Below, piece by piece: positions 25,600-34,756 of a stretch of DNA of 64,000 nucleotides. The position numbers and the translations under genes were made by a program. Numbering within the stretch: position 1 is the first letter of the stretch; each line of letters begins with the position of its first letter. Origin of the DNA: Isosphaera sp. (GTDB lineage Bacteria; Planctomycetota; Planctomycetia; Gemmatales; Gemmataceae); assembly GCA_013822345.1 (NCBI GenBank), contig PNKH01000034.1:1-64000 (forward strand). The letters are read 5' to 3'. Below the pieces are notes generated by a model, which saw nothing but the letters and a program-made list of their open reading frames with translations, was not told the origin of the DNA and searched no databases.

Positions 25600-26085
25600 A
25601 TGCGCCGGGTCGCGGGACTGCTGGGGGTGGCCGGGATGACGCTGACGCTGGCGGTGACGGCCCCCGGGGCGAACCCGGCCCCGGCCGACGACCTGGCCGC
25701 CGTCCAGGGGAACTGGAAGCCGCTCCAGTGCGAGTTCGAGGGCGTCCCGCAGATGCCGGCCGAGGTGATGAAGCAGGTCACCACCGTGTTCGACAAGGCC
25801 GAGTACCACCTGTACTTCGTCGACAAGGGGAAGGACGGCCAGCCGAAGGTCCTCCGGCTGGCGATGGCGACCGTCGCCCTCGACCCGTCCACCAGCCCGA
25901 AGACGATCACCTTCACGTTCGCGGACGGCCCGATGAAGGGGGAGAGGCGGCACGGGGTGTACGAGGTCGCCGGGAACCAGCTCAAGCTGTGCTACGGCCC
26001 GGCCGACAAGCCGCGGCCGACCGAGTTCAAGGCTCCGGCCAAGAGCGGGTACTTCCTCGAGACGTGGGCCCGGCAGGTGAAGTGA
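25600..26085 (+). CDS. Exported TIGR03067-domain protein
   Basis: 161 residues with a signal peptide (about 1-31). The mature protein opens with DDLAAVQGNWKPLQCEFEG, the signature of the planctomycete domain TIGR03067 (xxxLQGTWxxxxxExxG), and continues with FTFADGPMKGERRHGVYEV, a lipocalin-like beta pattern. The function of this family is unknown; it is probably a periplasmic ligand-binding or structural protein. ATG 25600 is preceded by GGGGGGTGTGCG. It is followed by mutS2 on the same strand after 72 nt. Confidence 0.85.
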   Translation: MRRVAGLLGVAGMTLTLAVTAPGANPAPADDLAAVQGNWKPLQCEFEGVPQMPAEVMKQVTTVFDKAEYHLYFVDKGKDGQPKVLRLAMATVALDPSTSPKTITFTFADGPMKGERRHGVYEVAGNQLKLCYGPADKPRPTEFKAPAKSGYFLETWARQVK

Positions 26086-26107
26086 CCCGCCCGGCGGGCC
26101 CGGCGCG

Positions 26108-26113
26108 TACAAT
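26108..26113 (+). promoter_or_regulatory. TACAAT, -10-like box upstream of mutS2
   Basis: GTACAAT at 26107-26113 lies 44 nt before ATG 26158, just after the TIGR03067 stop. It is one of two exact plus-strand copies of this motif noted before genes. No -35 is recognisable. Confidence 0.45.
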
Positions 26114-26157
26114 TCCCCGGCCCGAACCCCGCCGCCGGCGGGGGTGTCCTGCCGGGC

Positions 26158-28101
26158 ATGGCCGCCGTCGCCGACCCACCCGCCGAACCCGCCCTCATGG
26201 ACGCCCACACCCTCGACCTGCTCGGGTTCGACAAGGTGCGCGAGCTCTTGGCCGGGTACGCCGCCTCGGCCCTCGGCCGCGACCTCGCCCGCCGCGTCGA
26301 GCCGTCCACGGACGCGGCCGAGGTCCGCCGGGAACTCGGCCTGACCACCGAGATGGTGACCGCCCTCGGCCTCGGCCAGGCCCCGCCGTTCACCGGCCTG
26401 CACGACGTCCGGCTCCTCGCCCGCCGGGCCGCGATCGGCACCATGCTCACCCCCGAGCAGCTGGTCGACGTGGCCGAGAGCCTGAACTGCACCGGGGCGA
26501 TCTACCGCTACCGGGGGCGCCTGTCCGAACACCTCGTCGGGCTGATCGAACTCCTCGCCGGCGTCGAGGACCTGGGGACCGTCGGCAAGTCGATCGGCGG
26601 GTGCATCGACGCCCGCGGACACGTCCTCGACATGGCCAGCCGCGACCTCGCCGCCGTCCGCCAGAAGCTGTACGACCTGGACGAGCGGGTGAAGTCCGAG
26701 GTCCGCCGGCTGCTGAACAACCCGGAACTCCGCAAGATCCTCAGCTACCCGAACGCCACCGTCCACGGCGACCACTACGTCCTGCCGGTCGCGGCGAACC
26801 ACCGGCACAAGGTGCAGGGCGTCGTCCACCGGCTGAGCGGGACCGGCGAGACGGTGTTCATCGAGCCGGCGAGCATCGCCAACCTGAGCGTCGAGCGGGT
26901 CGGGCTGAAGGCGGACGAGGACCGGGAGGTGAAGCGGGTCCTGCGGCGGCTGTCGGGCGAGGTCGGGCGGGTGGCGAAGCCGTTGTGCTACGCCCTCGAC
27001 GTGATCGCCAAACTCGACCTGGTGACCGCCCGCGCCCGGTACAGCCGCGACTTCGACATGGACCCGCCGGACGTGAACACCGACGGCCGGCTCTGGCTCC
27101 GCAACGCCCGCCACCCGCTCCTCGAAGCCCTCTTCCGCAACGACCCCCCCGACTCACAACCGCCCGCCGCCCGCAAGGTCGTGCCGATCGATGTCCGGCT
27201 CGGCATCGGGTTCAACCTGCTGGTCATCACCGGGCCGAACACCGGCGGGAAGACGGTCACGCTGAAGACGACGGGGCTGTTGTGCCTGATGGCCCAGTGC
27301 GGGATGCACCTCCCCGCCGGCGAGGGGAGCCTGGTCCCGGTCTTCGACCACATCCTGGCCGACATCGGCGACGAGCAGAGCCTCGAGCAGTCGCTCAGCA
27401 CGTTCAGCTCGCACGTCACCCGCATCGCCGCGATCTTCGAGACCGCCACCGCCGACAGCCTCGTCCTGCTCGACGAACTCGGGGCCGGGACCGACCCGAC
27501 GGAGGGGGCGGCGCTCGGCCGCGCGATCCTCGACCAACTCGACCGGGTCGGGTGCCGGGCGATCGTCACCACGCACCTCGGCGACCTGAAGACCTACGCG
27601 TTCAACAACGAGCGGGCGGAGAACGGGGCGGTCGAGTTCGACGTCGAGACGATGCGGCCGACGTACCGGCTGCACATCGGCCAGTTCGGGATGAGCAACG
27701 CCCTGAAGATCGCCCGCCGGCTGAAGCTGCCGCGCGACCTGCTGAAGCGGGCCCACAAGTACCTGAAGCGGCGGAAGGGGAAGTCCGGCGAACTGGCCCG
27801 GCTACAGGAACTGCGGATCGAGGCAGAGCAGGCGAAGGTCGAGGCGCTGGCGGCGAAGCAGGCGGCCGACAAGGAGAAGGACGAGTTCGAGCGGCGGCGG
27901 ACGGCCCTCGACCGGGAGGCGGCGGAGAAGGCGGCGCTGACCGAGCTGCGGGCCGGGCTGAAGCCGGGGACGGTGGTCCGGGTGACCCGGTTCGACAAGA
28001 CCGGGAAGGTCGTCCGGGTGGACGCGAAGAAGCAGACGGTCAAGGTGAGCGTCGGGATCGGCGAGTGGGAGGTCCCGTTCGACGAGGTCTTCCCCGCCTG
28101 A
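26158..28101 (+). CDS. mutS2: MutS2-family ATPase without Smr domain
   Basis: 647 residues. The N-terminal core/clamp region starts near LLGFDKVRELLAGYA. The ATPase domain has Walker A GPNTGGKT (about 359-366), Walker B VLLDELGAGTDPTEG (about 436-450) and the ABC signature region STFSSHVTRI. A charged coiled coil (about 545-600) and a short KOW-like barrel (GTVVRVTRFDKTGKVVRVD) end the protein. Most MutS2 proteins are about 780 residues and carry a C-terminal Smr endonuclease; it is absent here, with no frameshift visible before the inverted repeat. It may act as a ribosome-rescue or recombination-control ATPase without nuclease activity. Confidence 0.92.
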   Translation: MAAVADPPAEPALMDAHTLDLLGFDKVRELLAGYAASALGRDLARRVEPSTDAAEVRRELGLTTEMVTALGLGQAPPFTGLHDVRLLARRAAIGTMLTPEQLVDVAESLNCTGAIYRYRGRLSEHLVGLIELLAGVEDLGTVGKSIGGCIDARGHVLDMASRDLAAVRQKLYDLDERVKSEVRRLLNNPELRKILSYPNATVHGDHYVLPVAANHRHKVQGVVHRLSGTGETVFIEPASIANLSVERVGLKADEDREVKRVLRRLSGEVGRVAKPLCYALDVIAKLDLVTARARYSRDFDMDPPDVNTDGRLWLRNARHPLLEALFRNDPPDSQPPAARKVVPIDVRLGIGFNLLVITGPNTGGKTVTLKTTGLLCLMAQCGMHLPAGEGSLVPVFDHILADIGDEQSLEQSLSTFSSHVTRIAAIFETATADSLVLLDELGAGTDPTEGAALGRAILDQLDRVGCRAIVTTHLGDLKTYAFNNERAENGAVEFDVETMRPTYRLHIGQFGMSNALKIARRLKLPRDLLKRAHKYLKRRKGKSGELARLQELRIEAEQAKVEALAAKQAADKEKDEFERRRTALDREAAEKAALTELRAGLKPGTVVRVTRFDKTGKVVRVDAKKQTVKVSVGIGEWEVPFDEVFPA

Positions 28102-28124
28102 CACCGGTCCCGGGAAAGAGTCGC

Positions 28125-28197
28125 CGGGCGAACCGCGACCGTGAGGGAGCGGGTGTGCGGAGGTGACACCCGCTCCCTCACGGTCGCGGTTCGCCCG
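28125..28197. repeat. Inverted repeat, family C
   Basis: Perfect 32-bp arms (28125-28156, 28166-28197) with a 9-nt loop GCGGAGGTG, between convergent genes. The outer ends read CGGGCGAACC and the loop-proximal ends GGGAGCGGGTGT. The copy at 56080-56144 has the same unit with inside and outside exchanged. Confidence 0.94.
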
Positions 28198-28208
28198 ACA
28201 CCCGGGTG

Positions 28209-28628
28209 TCACCGGCTCTTCAACTCGATGTCGTACCGCACCGACCGGGCGTCCGCGGAAACCACGAGTTCCAGCCCGCTCCGGGCCGCGTCCTGGTACT
28301 TGGTCGGCAGGAAGCTCACCACCGGCTTCCCCTCCATGTTCGGCGGCGTCTGCCAGCAGTCCACGCGGATCACGTACCGCCCCGGGAGCAGCCCGTCGCC
28401 GGCGGCGAACGTCGTGGCCCGGTAGTTCCCCTCCGCGTCGAACTCGGCCGTCCCCGGCCGGGACGGCCCGCCCTCACCCGTCGCGGCCGTGTTGAAGTAG
28501 ACGAACCCCGGGCCGGGCACCGGGCCGCCGTCCAGGGTCACCCGCCCTGAGACGGGCACGCACCGCCGCCCGTCGGCACACCCGGCCGGCACCGCCGCCA
28601 GCACGCACCAGGCGATCCGCCGCCCCAT
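28209..28628 (-). CDS. Lipoprotein with carboxypeptidase-regulatory-like domain
   Basis: 139 residues with lipobox VPAGC (mature Cys17). The mature part starts CVPVSGRVTLDGGPVPGPGFVYF, the typical opening of transthyretin/CarboxypepD_reg-like lipoproteins that accompany DUF1559 genes in planctomycetes, and ends with GRYVIRVDCWQ. It is probably a small beta-sandwich anchored in the outer or inner membrane. It lies 10 nt downstream of a DUF1559 gene on the same strand, clearly one unit. The pair at 42649-44092 has the same organisation. Confidence 0.85.
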   Translation of the reverse strand: MGRRIAWCVLAAVPAGCADGRRCVPVSGRVTLDGGPVPGPGFVYFNTAATGEGGPSRPGTAEFDAEGNYRATTFAAGDGLLPGRYVIRVDCWQTPPNMEGKPVVSFLPTKYQDAARSGLELVVSADARSVRYDIELKSR

Positions 28629-28638
28629 CGGGCACCGT

Positions 28639-29571
28639 TCAGTTTGGGTTCGCGACCTCGCCCCCGGCCCGCGTCCCAAGGCCGTTGTACACCCGGAAGT
28701 CGATCGTCACCGGGGCGAACCGGACGCTCCCGTCCCCCATCGCGAAGTTCGCCCCGCCGGGGTGGAGGCTCTTGAACCCGCACGTCCGGAACCAGTTCGT
28801 GTTCACCGCCGACTCCATGTGGTTCAGCGGGATCGACGTGCCGGAGAGCGGGAAGTTCTGGCTGAACAGCCCCAGGAAGGTGCAGTGGGCCGGGAGCGTC
28901 TCGCCGACCAGGAACGTCCCCGACAGCCCGTCGGTCACGTCGCGGACCCGGACCGACCGGGCCGAGGTGCGGCCGAAGATCCCGGCGAACGTCCCGGCCG
29001 GGGACCCGCCCCCGGCCTGCGTGCCGAAGTTCCACCCCTGGCAGCAGAAGTTGGTCGGCGACGGGGTGCCGTCCGGGCAGAACGGGCACTGGTCCATGTG
29101 CGTCGGCCCCATGCTCGCCGGGTACCACAGGGCGTGGGCCGGGGACGCGTTGTGGGTGGCGAACCGGGTCATCACCGGGTTCGCGGCGGCCGGGTCGCTC
29201 GGGCAGACGAAGAGCGGGACGGTCTGCCACACGGCGGCCGCGTTGACCGGGTTGCGGAGCCCCTGCGACACGGTCAGGTCCAGCGCGTCGGCCAGGTTCT
29301 TCTGCTCGGCGAACGGGAAGATGTCGACCGCCCAGTTCGGCCCGGTCGGGGTGCAGCAGACCCCCGACCCGTGCGGGAACCGGCCGTACGCCGACTCGAA
29401 GTTGAGGACCGCGACGGCGATCTGCTTGAGGTTGTTCTGGCACCGGGCGCGGGCGGCCGCCTCCCGGGTCTTCTGGACGGCCGGCAGCAGGAGACCGATC
29501 AGTACGGCGATGATGGCGACGACGACCAGCAACTCGATCAGCGTGAAGGCCCGGCGGGACGGGGTGTTCAT
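28639..29571 (-). CDS. DUF1559 protein with prepilin-type N-terminus
   Basis: 310 residues. The N-terminus RRAFTLIELLVVVAIIAVLI is a type IV pilin-like (class III) signal with Phe+1 and Glu+5, cut by a prepilin peptidase. It leaves a hydrophobic helix and a soluble domain. DUF1559 markers follow: QNNLKQIAVAVLNFE, CPSDP, and the C-terminal HPGGANFAMGDGSVRF (the H-x9-DGSVRF box). Such pseudopilins are expanded in planctomycetes, where their job is not established; they may build a pseudopilus or coat component. It is followed by a lipoprotein gene 10 nt downstream. Confidence 0.95.
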   Translation of the reverse strand: MNTPSRRAFTLIELLVVVAIIAVLIGLLLPAVQKTREAAARARCQNNLKQIAVAVLNFESAYGRFPHGSGVCCTPTGPNWAVDIFPFAEQKNLADALDLTVSQGLRNPVNAAAVWQTVPLFVCPSDPAAANPVMTRFATHNASPAHALWYPASMGPTHMDQCPFCPDGTPSPTNFCCQGWNFGTQAGGGSPAGTFAGIFGRTSARSVRVRDVTDGLSGTFLVGETLPAHCTFLGLFSQNFPLSGTSIPLNHMESAVNTNWFRTCGFKSLHPGGANFAMGDGSVRFAPVTIDFRVYNGLGTRAGGEVANPN

Positions 29572-29648
29572 CCAGCACCGCGGGAGAAGACGTGGGCGAG
29601 GGAAGAGTACCCGAGTCTACCCCACCCCCGGCCGGTCTGCCAACGCGA

Positions 29649-30287
29649 TTACGACACCCCGCCGCGAGACCCCAGCATCTCCGGCTTCACCTTCTCCAGG
29701 TAGCTGACCACGACCCCGAGCAGCAGCCCCTCGGCGGCGACCACCGGGAGGTGGGCGAGCAGCACCAGCCGGGCCAGCGTCCCCCAGTCCTCCGTCCCGC
29801 CGAACAGCAGCGCGAGGAAGTTCAGCCCGACCGCCCCGGCCGCCGCCCCGGCCCCGAGCACCGCCCCCCGCACGAACGGCGGCAGCCCCGCCGCCTTCAG
29901 CACCGGGTGGCACCAGCCCGCGACCACCGCCGGGACGGCGACGACGCAGGTGTTCAGGCCGAGGGCGGTCAGCCCGCCGTGCTGGAGGAGGAGGTGCTGG
30001 AGGAGCAGGCCGACGGCGACCGCGAGCGGGGCGCGGCGGCCGAGCACCACCCCGACCAGGCCGTTCAGGATCAGGTGGACGCTGGTCGGCAGGACCGCCA
30101 GCTTGACGTGGACGCTCGACCCGACGAAGAACGCCGCGGACAGCACCCCGACCCGCGGCACCTCGTCCTCCCGCAGCCGCCACAGGGCGGCGGCCAGGAG
30201 GACCGCCAGCCCGGCCCACCCGGCCGCCAACCACCCCCAGGCCAGCGCCCCGTCGGACAGGTGGACCGCGAAGAGTGACATCGGCAT
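29649..30287 (-). CDS. cbiM: CbiM-like energy-coupling-factor permease
   Basis: 212 residues, about six hydrophobic helices. The N-terminus HLSDGALAWGW matches the HxPDG/HLSDG region of CbiM/NikM, whose N-terminal amine and His ligate Co2+ or Ni2+. VHVKLAVLPTSVHLILNGLVG and LGLNTCVVA are further family segments. It normally works with CbiN, CbiQ and CbiO; none is in the window. Start ATG 30287 lies 5 nt after the stop of the preceding cytochrome gene, so the two are co-transcribed. Residues MPMS precede the histidine; a start at the internal Met is possible. Confidence 0.85.
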   Translation of the reverse strand: MPMSLFAVHLSDGALAWGWLAAGWAGLAVLLAAALWRLREDEVPRVGVLSAAFFVGSSVHVKLAVLPTSVHLILNGLVGVVLGRRAPLAVAVGLLLQHLLLQHGGLTALGLNTCVVAVPAVVAGWCHPVLKAAGLPPFVRGAVLGAGAAAGAVGLNFLALLFGGTEDWGTLARLVLLAHLPVVAAEGLLLGVVVSYLEKVKPEMLGSRGGVS

Positions 30288-30292
30288 GTCAC

Positions 30293-33200
30293 TCACTTCC
30301 CGCCGACGAGCGCGACCCGGGCCGGCGACCCGGCCGCGTCGTCCAGCTCGACCCGCAGATCCTCCGCCCGCCGCGACCGGTCGATCAGCAGCGTGACGGT
30401 CTGGACCCCGGCCTTCAGCTCGACCGTGGTGTCCGGCTTCGGCTCGACCGGCGTGGCGCCGACGTACACGGTCAGCCCGGCGACGGAGTTGAACTTCAGC
30501 CGGGCGGCCCCGGCCGTGGTCACGTCGAGGTTGAACCGCAGCACCGTCTGCTCGGCCGTGTCCTTCCAGACGGTGAACTTCGGGAGGGCGGCAAGCGGCA
30601 GGTCGCCGGACACCAGAGAGTACGCCGGCGACCACGCGAACGGGTTGTCCGGCTCGGCCGCGGCCGACACCCGGGTGCGGCGGAACAGGTTCCCGTTCTC
30701 GCCGGTCGCGTCGATCACCTGCCACCGGCGGACCACCCGGGCCTTGCTCGGGGCGTACGCCGTGCCGACCTTCCCGAGCGTCGAGAGGAACGCGACGAGG
30801 TCGGCGAACTCCTGCTTCGTCAGTGTGTCGGTCAGCCCCTCGGGCATGATCGACTTCGTGTCCGCGCGTTCGGCGACGTCCTTCACCGGGATGGTCACCT
30901 CCTTGTCCTCGGGGGTGCGGAGAACGAGCAGTCCGTTCGCCTCGCGGACCTTGATCCCGAGGTGGACCTTGTCGTCGGTGGTGACCACGCGGACCGCGTT
31001 GTAGCCCTCCTTCACCGCCTTGTTCGGCAGGAGCAGCGACTCGACGAGGTAGTCCGGCTGGGCACTCGCCCCGATGCTGGTCATGTCCGGCCCGACCTGC
31101 CCGCCGGCCCCGCCGTAGGCGTGGCACGCGAGGCACTGCAGTTCCTTCCGGCGGTACACCTGCTCGCCGCGGGCCGGGTCGCCCTTCGCGGCGTCGGCGA
31201 CGAGCGCCTGCACCTCCTCCGGCGTCGGCGGCTTGCGGGCGGCCGCGAGGTCGCCGGCCTTCGTGAGGGCGTCGGTCAGTTCCGGGACGTTCAGCGTGGA
31301 CGCCCGGACCGCCTGCAGGCCGAGCTTCGCCACGTCCGGGTTGAGCTTCTTCCCGGCGAGCGCCTTCGCCAGCGCCGGCACCCCCGCCTTGCGGCTCAGG
31401 AACGCGGCGTACAGGTCGACCAACTCCGGTTCCGGCCTAGCGTCCGCGAGGAACTCGGCCGCCTTCGCGGCGGCGGCCGGCAGGTCGAGACCGGCGAGGG
31501 CGGCGACCGCGAGCCGGCGGACCTCGGGCTTCTGCGTCGGGTCGCACAGCCCGGCGATGAACTCCTTCGCCTTCGCGTCCCCGAACAGGGCGATGCCTTC
31601 GAGCGCCGCAGCCACCTCGGCCGGCTCGGCGGCCTCGGGCAGCCTGGCGAGGGCCTCCAGGTCCTTCCGCAGCTCCTCGACCTTCCACAGGCCGATCAGC
31701 CGGGCGCCGGTGAGGCGGGCGGGGCGCTCGGGGGAGATGAGCAAGAGTCGGAACTTCCCGAGGGCCGGCGGCCGGGCGACCTTCCGCTGCCGGACGGACT
31801 CCTCGACCGCCCGCGCGAGTTCGGCCCGCTGTCCCTTGAGCAGGTCCTGCTCGGCGGCCGCCCGCTCCAGCACCCGGCCCAACTCGGCCGGCCCGCCGAT
31901 CTGGGCGAGGAGCAGGTACAGCCCGTGCAGGTTCTCCTTCGGCACCTTCCCGCCGTCGATCAGCGCCAGCACCGGCTTCACCGTGTCCTTGTTGCCGATG
32001 GCGTTGAGCGCGAAGGCGAGTTTCTTCGCGTCACCGCCGAACGTGAGCTTGCCGGCCTGGAACTCCGGCAGCCAGTACGGTTCGAGTTCGCGGACCGTCA
32101 GCCACAGGGCGTAGTCCAGCACCCGATCCATCGGCTTGTCGAGGACGGCGAGGGCCGTCCCGGCGGCCGACTTGCGGAGGCCCAGCGCCCGGACCGCCTC
32201 CAGGCGGACCCGCGGGCTGTCGTCGCGAACCAGCTTGTCCCACGCCTCGGGCTGGACGGCCAGCGGGGGGGCTTGGTGGGAAAGGCTCCGGACGCCCGCG
32301 GCCCGGACCGACGCGTCCTTCGCCATGAGCAACTTCAGGAGCAGGATCGGGTCGGCCGCGCCGATCCCCTCGTACACCCACGCCGCCTCGAGCAGGGGGC
32401 GCTCGGACTCCGGGGGCGGCTGCCCGGTGATCGACGGCGGGGTTAACTTCTCGACCCACGTCTTCAGCTCCGGCAGCACCGCGTCCTTTCCCCGCTCCTT
32501 CAGCACCCGCTTCGCCTGCTGCCGCGTCCACCCCTCCGGCGACTTCAACTGCTCCAGCAACTCCGGCACCGTCGCACCGACCAGCTTCGGCGGCTTCACC
32601 AGGTCGCGGCCCTTCGCCGTCACCCGCCAGATCCGGCCGTGCGTCTTGTCCCGCCGCGGGTCCCGGAAGTCTACCTCCCCGTGCTGGATGATCGGGTTGT
32701 ACCAGTCGGCGATGTAGAGCGCCCCGTCCGGCCCCATTTTCACGTCGATCGGGCGGAACGCCGGGTGCGTGCTCTTGATCACCTCCACCTGCTCCCGGCT
32801 CGCGAACGTGCTGCCGTCGTCGGACAGCTTGAACCGGCAGACCCGGTGCCCGCGGAAGTCGTTCGTGATGCAGTCGCCCTGCCAGTCGTCCGGGAAGTGC
32901 CGGCCGCTGACGACCTCCAGCCCGCAGTACTTCGGCGACCCCGGGTTCAGCCCGTGCAGGATTCGCTGCACGTGCGGCCCCTGGCTGGTCATGAAGTACG
33001 CCCCGGGGAAGGTGTGGTTGATCCCCTCCCCGCCGGCCCCGTCGGTCACCAGCGACTGGCCGTACTTGTCGAACGCGTGCCCCCAACTGTTCACCCACCC
33101 GCGGCAGAACACGTCGAGTTCCGTCTTGTCCGGGTTGAACCGCCAGATCCCGCCGGCGTTCAGCCGCTTCACCCCGTGCGGCGTCTCGACGTGCGAGTGG

Positions 33201-33745
33201 ATGTAGATCGACTGGTTGAAGTACAAGTGGCAGTCGGGACCCCAGCGGAAGGTGTGGATGATGTGGTGGGTGTCCTCGGTGCCGAACCCGGACAGCAGGA
33301 TCTTCTTCCGGTCCGCCTTCCCGCCCGGCTTCGACGCCGACAGGTGGACCAGTTCCGTGCTGTTCGCGACGTACGCCCCGCCGTCGCCCGGCTCGACCCC
33401 GGTCGGGATCAGCAGCCCGTCGGCGAACACCGTCGTCTTGTCGGCTTTGCCGTCGCCGTCGGTGTCCTCCAGGATCAGCACCTTGTCGTTCGCCTTCTCG
33501 CCCGGCTTGATCTGCGGGTACGTCTCGCTGGTGGCGACCCAGAGCCGGCCCTGCGGGTCCCAGTTCATCTGGATCGGCTTGGCCAGCAGCGGGTCGGCGG
33601 CGAACAGGTTCACCTCGAACCCCGGGGCGACGACGAACGTCTTGCGTTCCAACTCCGGGTCGGGGTCGGGCACGGTGGCCTTCGCCTGGCCGAACGCGGC
33701 CGACGGGACGAGGGCGAGCAGCAGGACGGCGAGGTGGTGTCGCAT
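30293..33745 (-). CDS. PVC-type c-type cytochrome with N-terminal propeller dehydrogenase domain
   Basis: 1150 residues with a signal peptide (about 1-21). The N-terminal half is a sugar-dehydrogenase-like beta-propeller of the PVC family (FEVNLFAADPLLAKPIQM, WDPQGRLWVATSETYP, DTDGDGKADKTTVFADGL, PDGALYIADWYN). A HEAT-like helical region follows (about 400-820). A haem c site CLACH (about 870) opens the cytochrome segment. A C-terminal beta domain ends the protein. Such proteins are large periplasmic or membrane-bound redox enzymes probably oxidising sugars or polysaccharide breakdown products; the substrate is unknown. It is downstream of an SGNH hydrolase, consistent with a degradation pathway. 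Confidence 0.92.
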   Translation of the reverse strand: MRHHLAVLLLALVPSAAFGQAKATVPDPDPELERKTFVVAPGFEVNLFAADPLLAKPIQMNWDPQGRLWVATSETYPQIKPGEKANDKVLILEDTDGDGKADKTTVFADGLLIPTGVEPGDGGAYVANSTELVHLSASKPGGKADRKKILLSGFGTEDTHHIIHTFRWGPDCHLYFNQSIYIHSHVETPHGVKRLNAGGIWRFNPDKTELDVFCRGWVNSWGHAFDKYGQSLVTDGAGGEGINHTFPGAYFMTSQGPHVQRILHGLNPGSPKYCGLEVVSGRHFPDDWQGDCITNDFRGHRVCRFKLSDDGSTFASREQVEVIKSTHPAFRPIDVKMGPDGALYIADWYNPIIQHGEVDFRDPRRDKTHGRIWRVTAKGRDLVKPPKLVGATVPELLEQLKSPEGWTRQQAKRVLKERGKDAVLPELKTWVEKLTPPSITGQPPPESERPLLEAAWVYEGIGAADPILLLKLLMAKDASVRAAGVRSLSHQAPPLAVQPEAWDKLVRDDSPRVRLEAVRALGLRKSAAGTALAVLDKPMDRVLDYALWLTVRELEPYWLPEFQAGKLTFGGDAKKLAFALNAIGNKDTVKPVLALIDGGKVPKENLHGLYLLLAQIGGPAELGRVLERAAAEQDLLKGQRAELARAVEESVRQRKVARPPALGKFRLLLISPERPARLTGARLIGLWKVEELRKDLEALARLPEAAEPAEVAAALEGIALFGDAKAKEFIAGLCDPTQKPEVRRLAVAALAGLDLPAAAAKAAEFLADARPEPELVDLYAAFLSRKAGVPALAKALAGKKLNPDVAKLGLQAVRASTLNVPELTDALTKAGDLAAARKPPTPEEVQALVADAAKGDPARGEQVYRRKELQCLACHAYGGAGGQVGPDMTSIGASAQPDYLVESLLLPNKAVKEGYNAVRVVTTDDKVHLGIKVREANGLLVLRTPEDKEVTIPVKDVAERADTKSIMPEGLTDTLTKQEFADLVAFLSTLGKVGTAYAPSKARVVRRWQVIDATGENGNLFRRTRVSAAAEPDNPFAWSPAYSLVSGDLPLAALPKFTVWKDTAEQTVLRFNLDVTTAGAARLKFNSVAGLTVYVGATPVEPKPDTTVELKAGVQTVTLLIDRSRRAEDLRVELDDAAGSPARVALVGGK

Positions 33746-33759
33746 GGGGGAGGTATGTG

Positions 33760-33820
33760 GTAGGGCACGCACCGCGTGCCGGGGTGGTCGATGCGGGTCG
33801 GCACGCGGTGCGTGCCCTAC
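33760..33820. repeat. Inverted repeat, GTAGGGCACGC type
   Basis: Perfect 21-bp arms (33760-33780, 33800-33820), GTAGGGCACGCACCGCGTGC plus C, around a 19-nt loop. Each arm is itself nearly palindromic (GGCACGC/GCGTGCC). It lies between two co-directional genes and its right arm contains the TAG stop of the SGNH gene. Confidence 0.92.
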
Positions 33821-34701
33821 TTGAGCGCCTTGCGGAGCTTGTCGATCTCGTCCTCGGCCTTGGCGACGAGCGGGTCGAACTCGGCGACCTCCTTCGCGTT
33901 CCGCCCCTGCTCGTGCTTCCGGAACCCGAACAGGTACGTCTCGTTCTGCGGCCGCCACCGGTGGAAGAACAGCTCGTTCTTGGCGACCACGGCCTTGCGG
34001 AGGGGGTCGAGCTTCTGCCAGTCGAGCTCGGGCACGGCCGGCGCGAGGGCCGCGACCGCGGCCGGGGCGGTGAGCCGGTAGCCGTCCTCGGTGAGGTGCA
34101 TGCCGTTGTCGGTCAGCCGCACCGGCGGCCGCCCGGCGAGTTCCTTCGCGAGGGCGGCGTTCGGGTCGATGAACCCCACCCCCCGCCTCCCGGCCACGGC
34201 CCGGACCGCCTCGGCGTACCGCCCGACATCCGCGTTCCGTTCCGCCGGGACCCCGGACTCGAACGGCAGGGGCGGGAACAGCACCACCCGGGCGCCCGCC
34301 GGCTTCAGGGCGTCGAGCAGCTTCTCCAACCCCTTCTCGAACTTCGGCAGCCCGTCCTTCCCCTCGAACGACTCGTTCGTGCCGTAGCTGACGAAGATGA
34401 CGGTCGGCTTCAGCTCCAGCGTCTGGTCGATGAGCTGCTTGAAGCACTTCTCGGCGTTCGCGAAGTCGAACCGGCCGCGGGCCTCGCCGTGGACCGTGTC
34501 CCCGCTCCACCCGAGGTTGCGGACGGTGATCCGCTTGCCGGGGTTCGCCGCGAGCAGGGCCGCCTCCCAGTACCCGTACCGCTGCTCCCGCTCGACCAGC
34601 GTCCCGCCGAGCCACACCACCCGGTCGCCGTCCTTGAACTCGAACGGCCTCGGGGCGTCCGGCGGGGCGGCCAGCACGGCCGCGAGAACAGGGAAGAACA
34701 T
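33817..34701 (-). CDS. Exported SGNH/GDSL-type hydrolase
   Basis: 294 residues with a short signal (MFFPVLAAVLAAPPDA). The SGNH blocks are visible: GDRVVWLGGTLVE (block I with the nucleophile region altered to GGT), NLGWSGDTVHGEARG (block II Gly), VIFVSYGTNES (block III GTNE) and GMHLTEDGYRL with the catalytic His (block V). The usual Ser of GDS in block I is replaced by a GGT sequence, so the active form is uncertain. Possible substrates are acetylated sugars or polysaccharide esters. GAGGTGA precedes ATG 34701. The TAG stop lies inside a repeat arm. Downstream is the PVC cytochrome. Confidence 0.85.
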   Translation of the reverse strand: MFFPVLAAVLAAPPDAPRPFEFKDGDRVVWLGGTLVEREQRYGYWEAALLAANPGKRITVRNLGWSGDTVHGEARGRFDFANAEKCFKQLIDQTLELKPTVIFVSYGTNESFEGKDGLPKFEKGLEKLLDALKPAGARVVLFPPLPFESGVPAERNADVGRYAEAVRAVAGRRGVGFIDPNAALAKELAGRPPVRLTDNGMHLTEDGYRLTAPAAVAALAPAVPELDWQKLDPLRKAVVAKNELFFHRWRPQNETYLFGFRKHEQGRNAKEVAEFDPLVAKAEDEIDKLRKALK

Positions 34702-34756
34702 CGGGTCACCTCGCGGGGGGCACCGGTTCAGCTTAATCGGACCGGACGGTCTCGGC

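Noticed and set aside
30293-34615. Single 1440-codon minus-strand frame joining SGNH gene DNA and the PVC cytochrome
   Set aside because: The upstream part is out of frame with the SGNH gene and low complexity. A signal peptide at 33745 marks the real start of the cytochrome.
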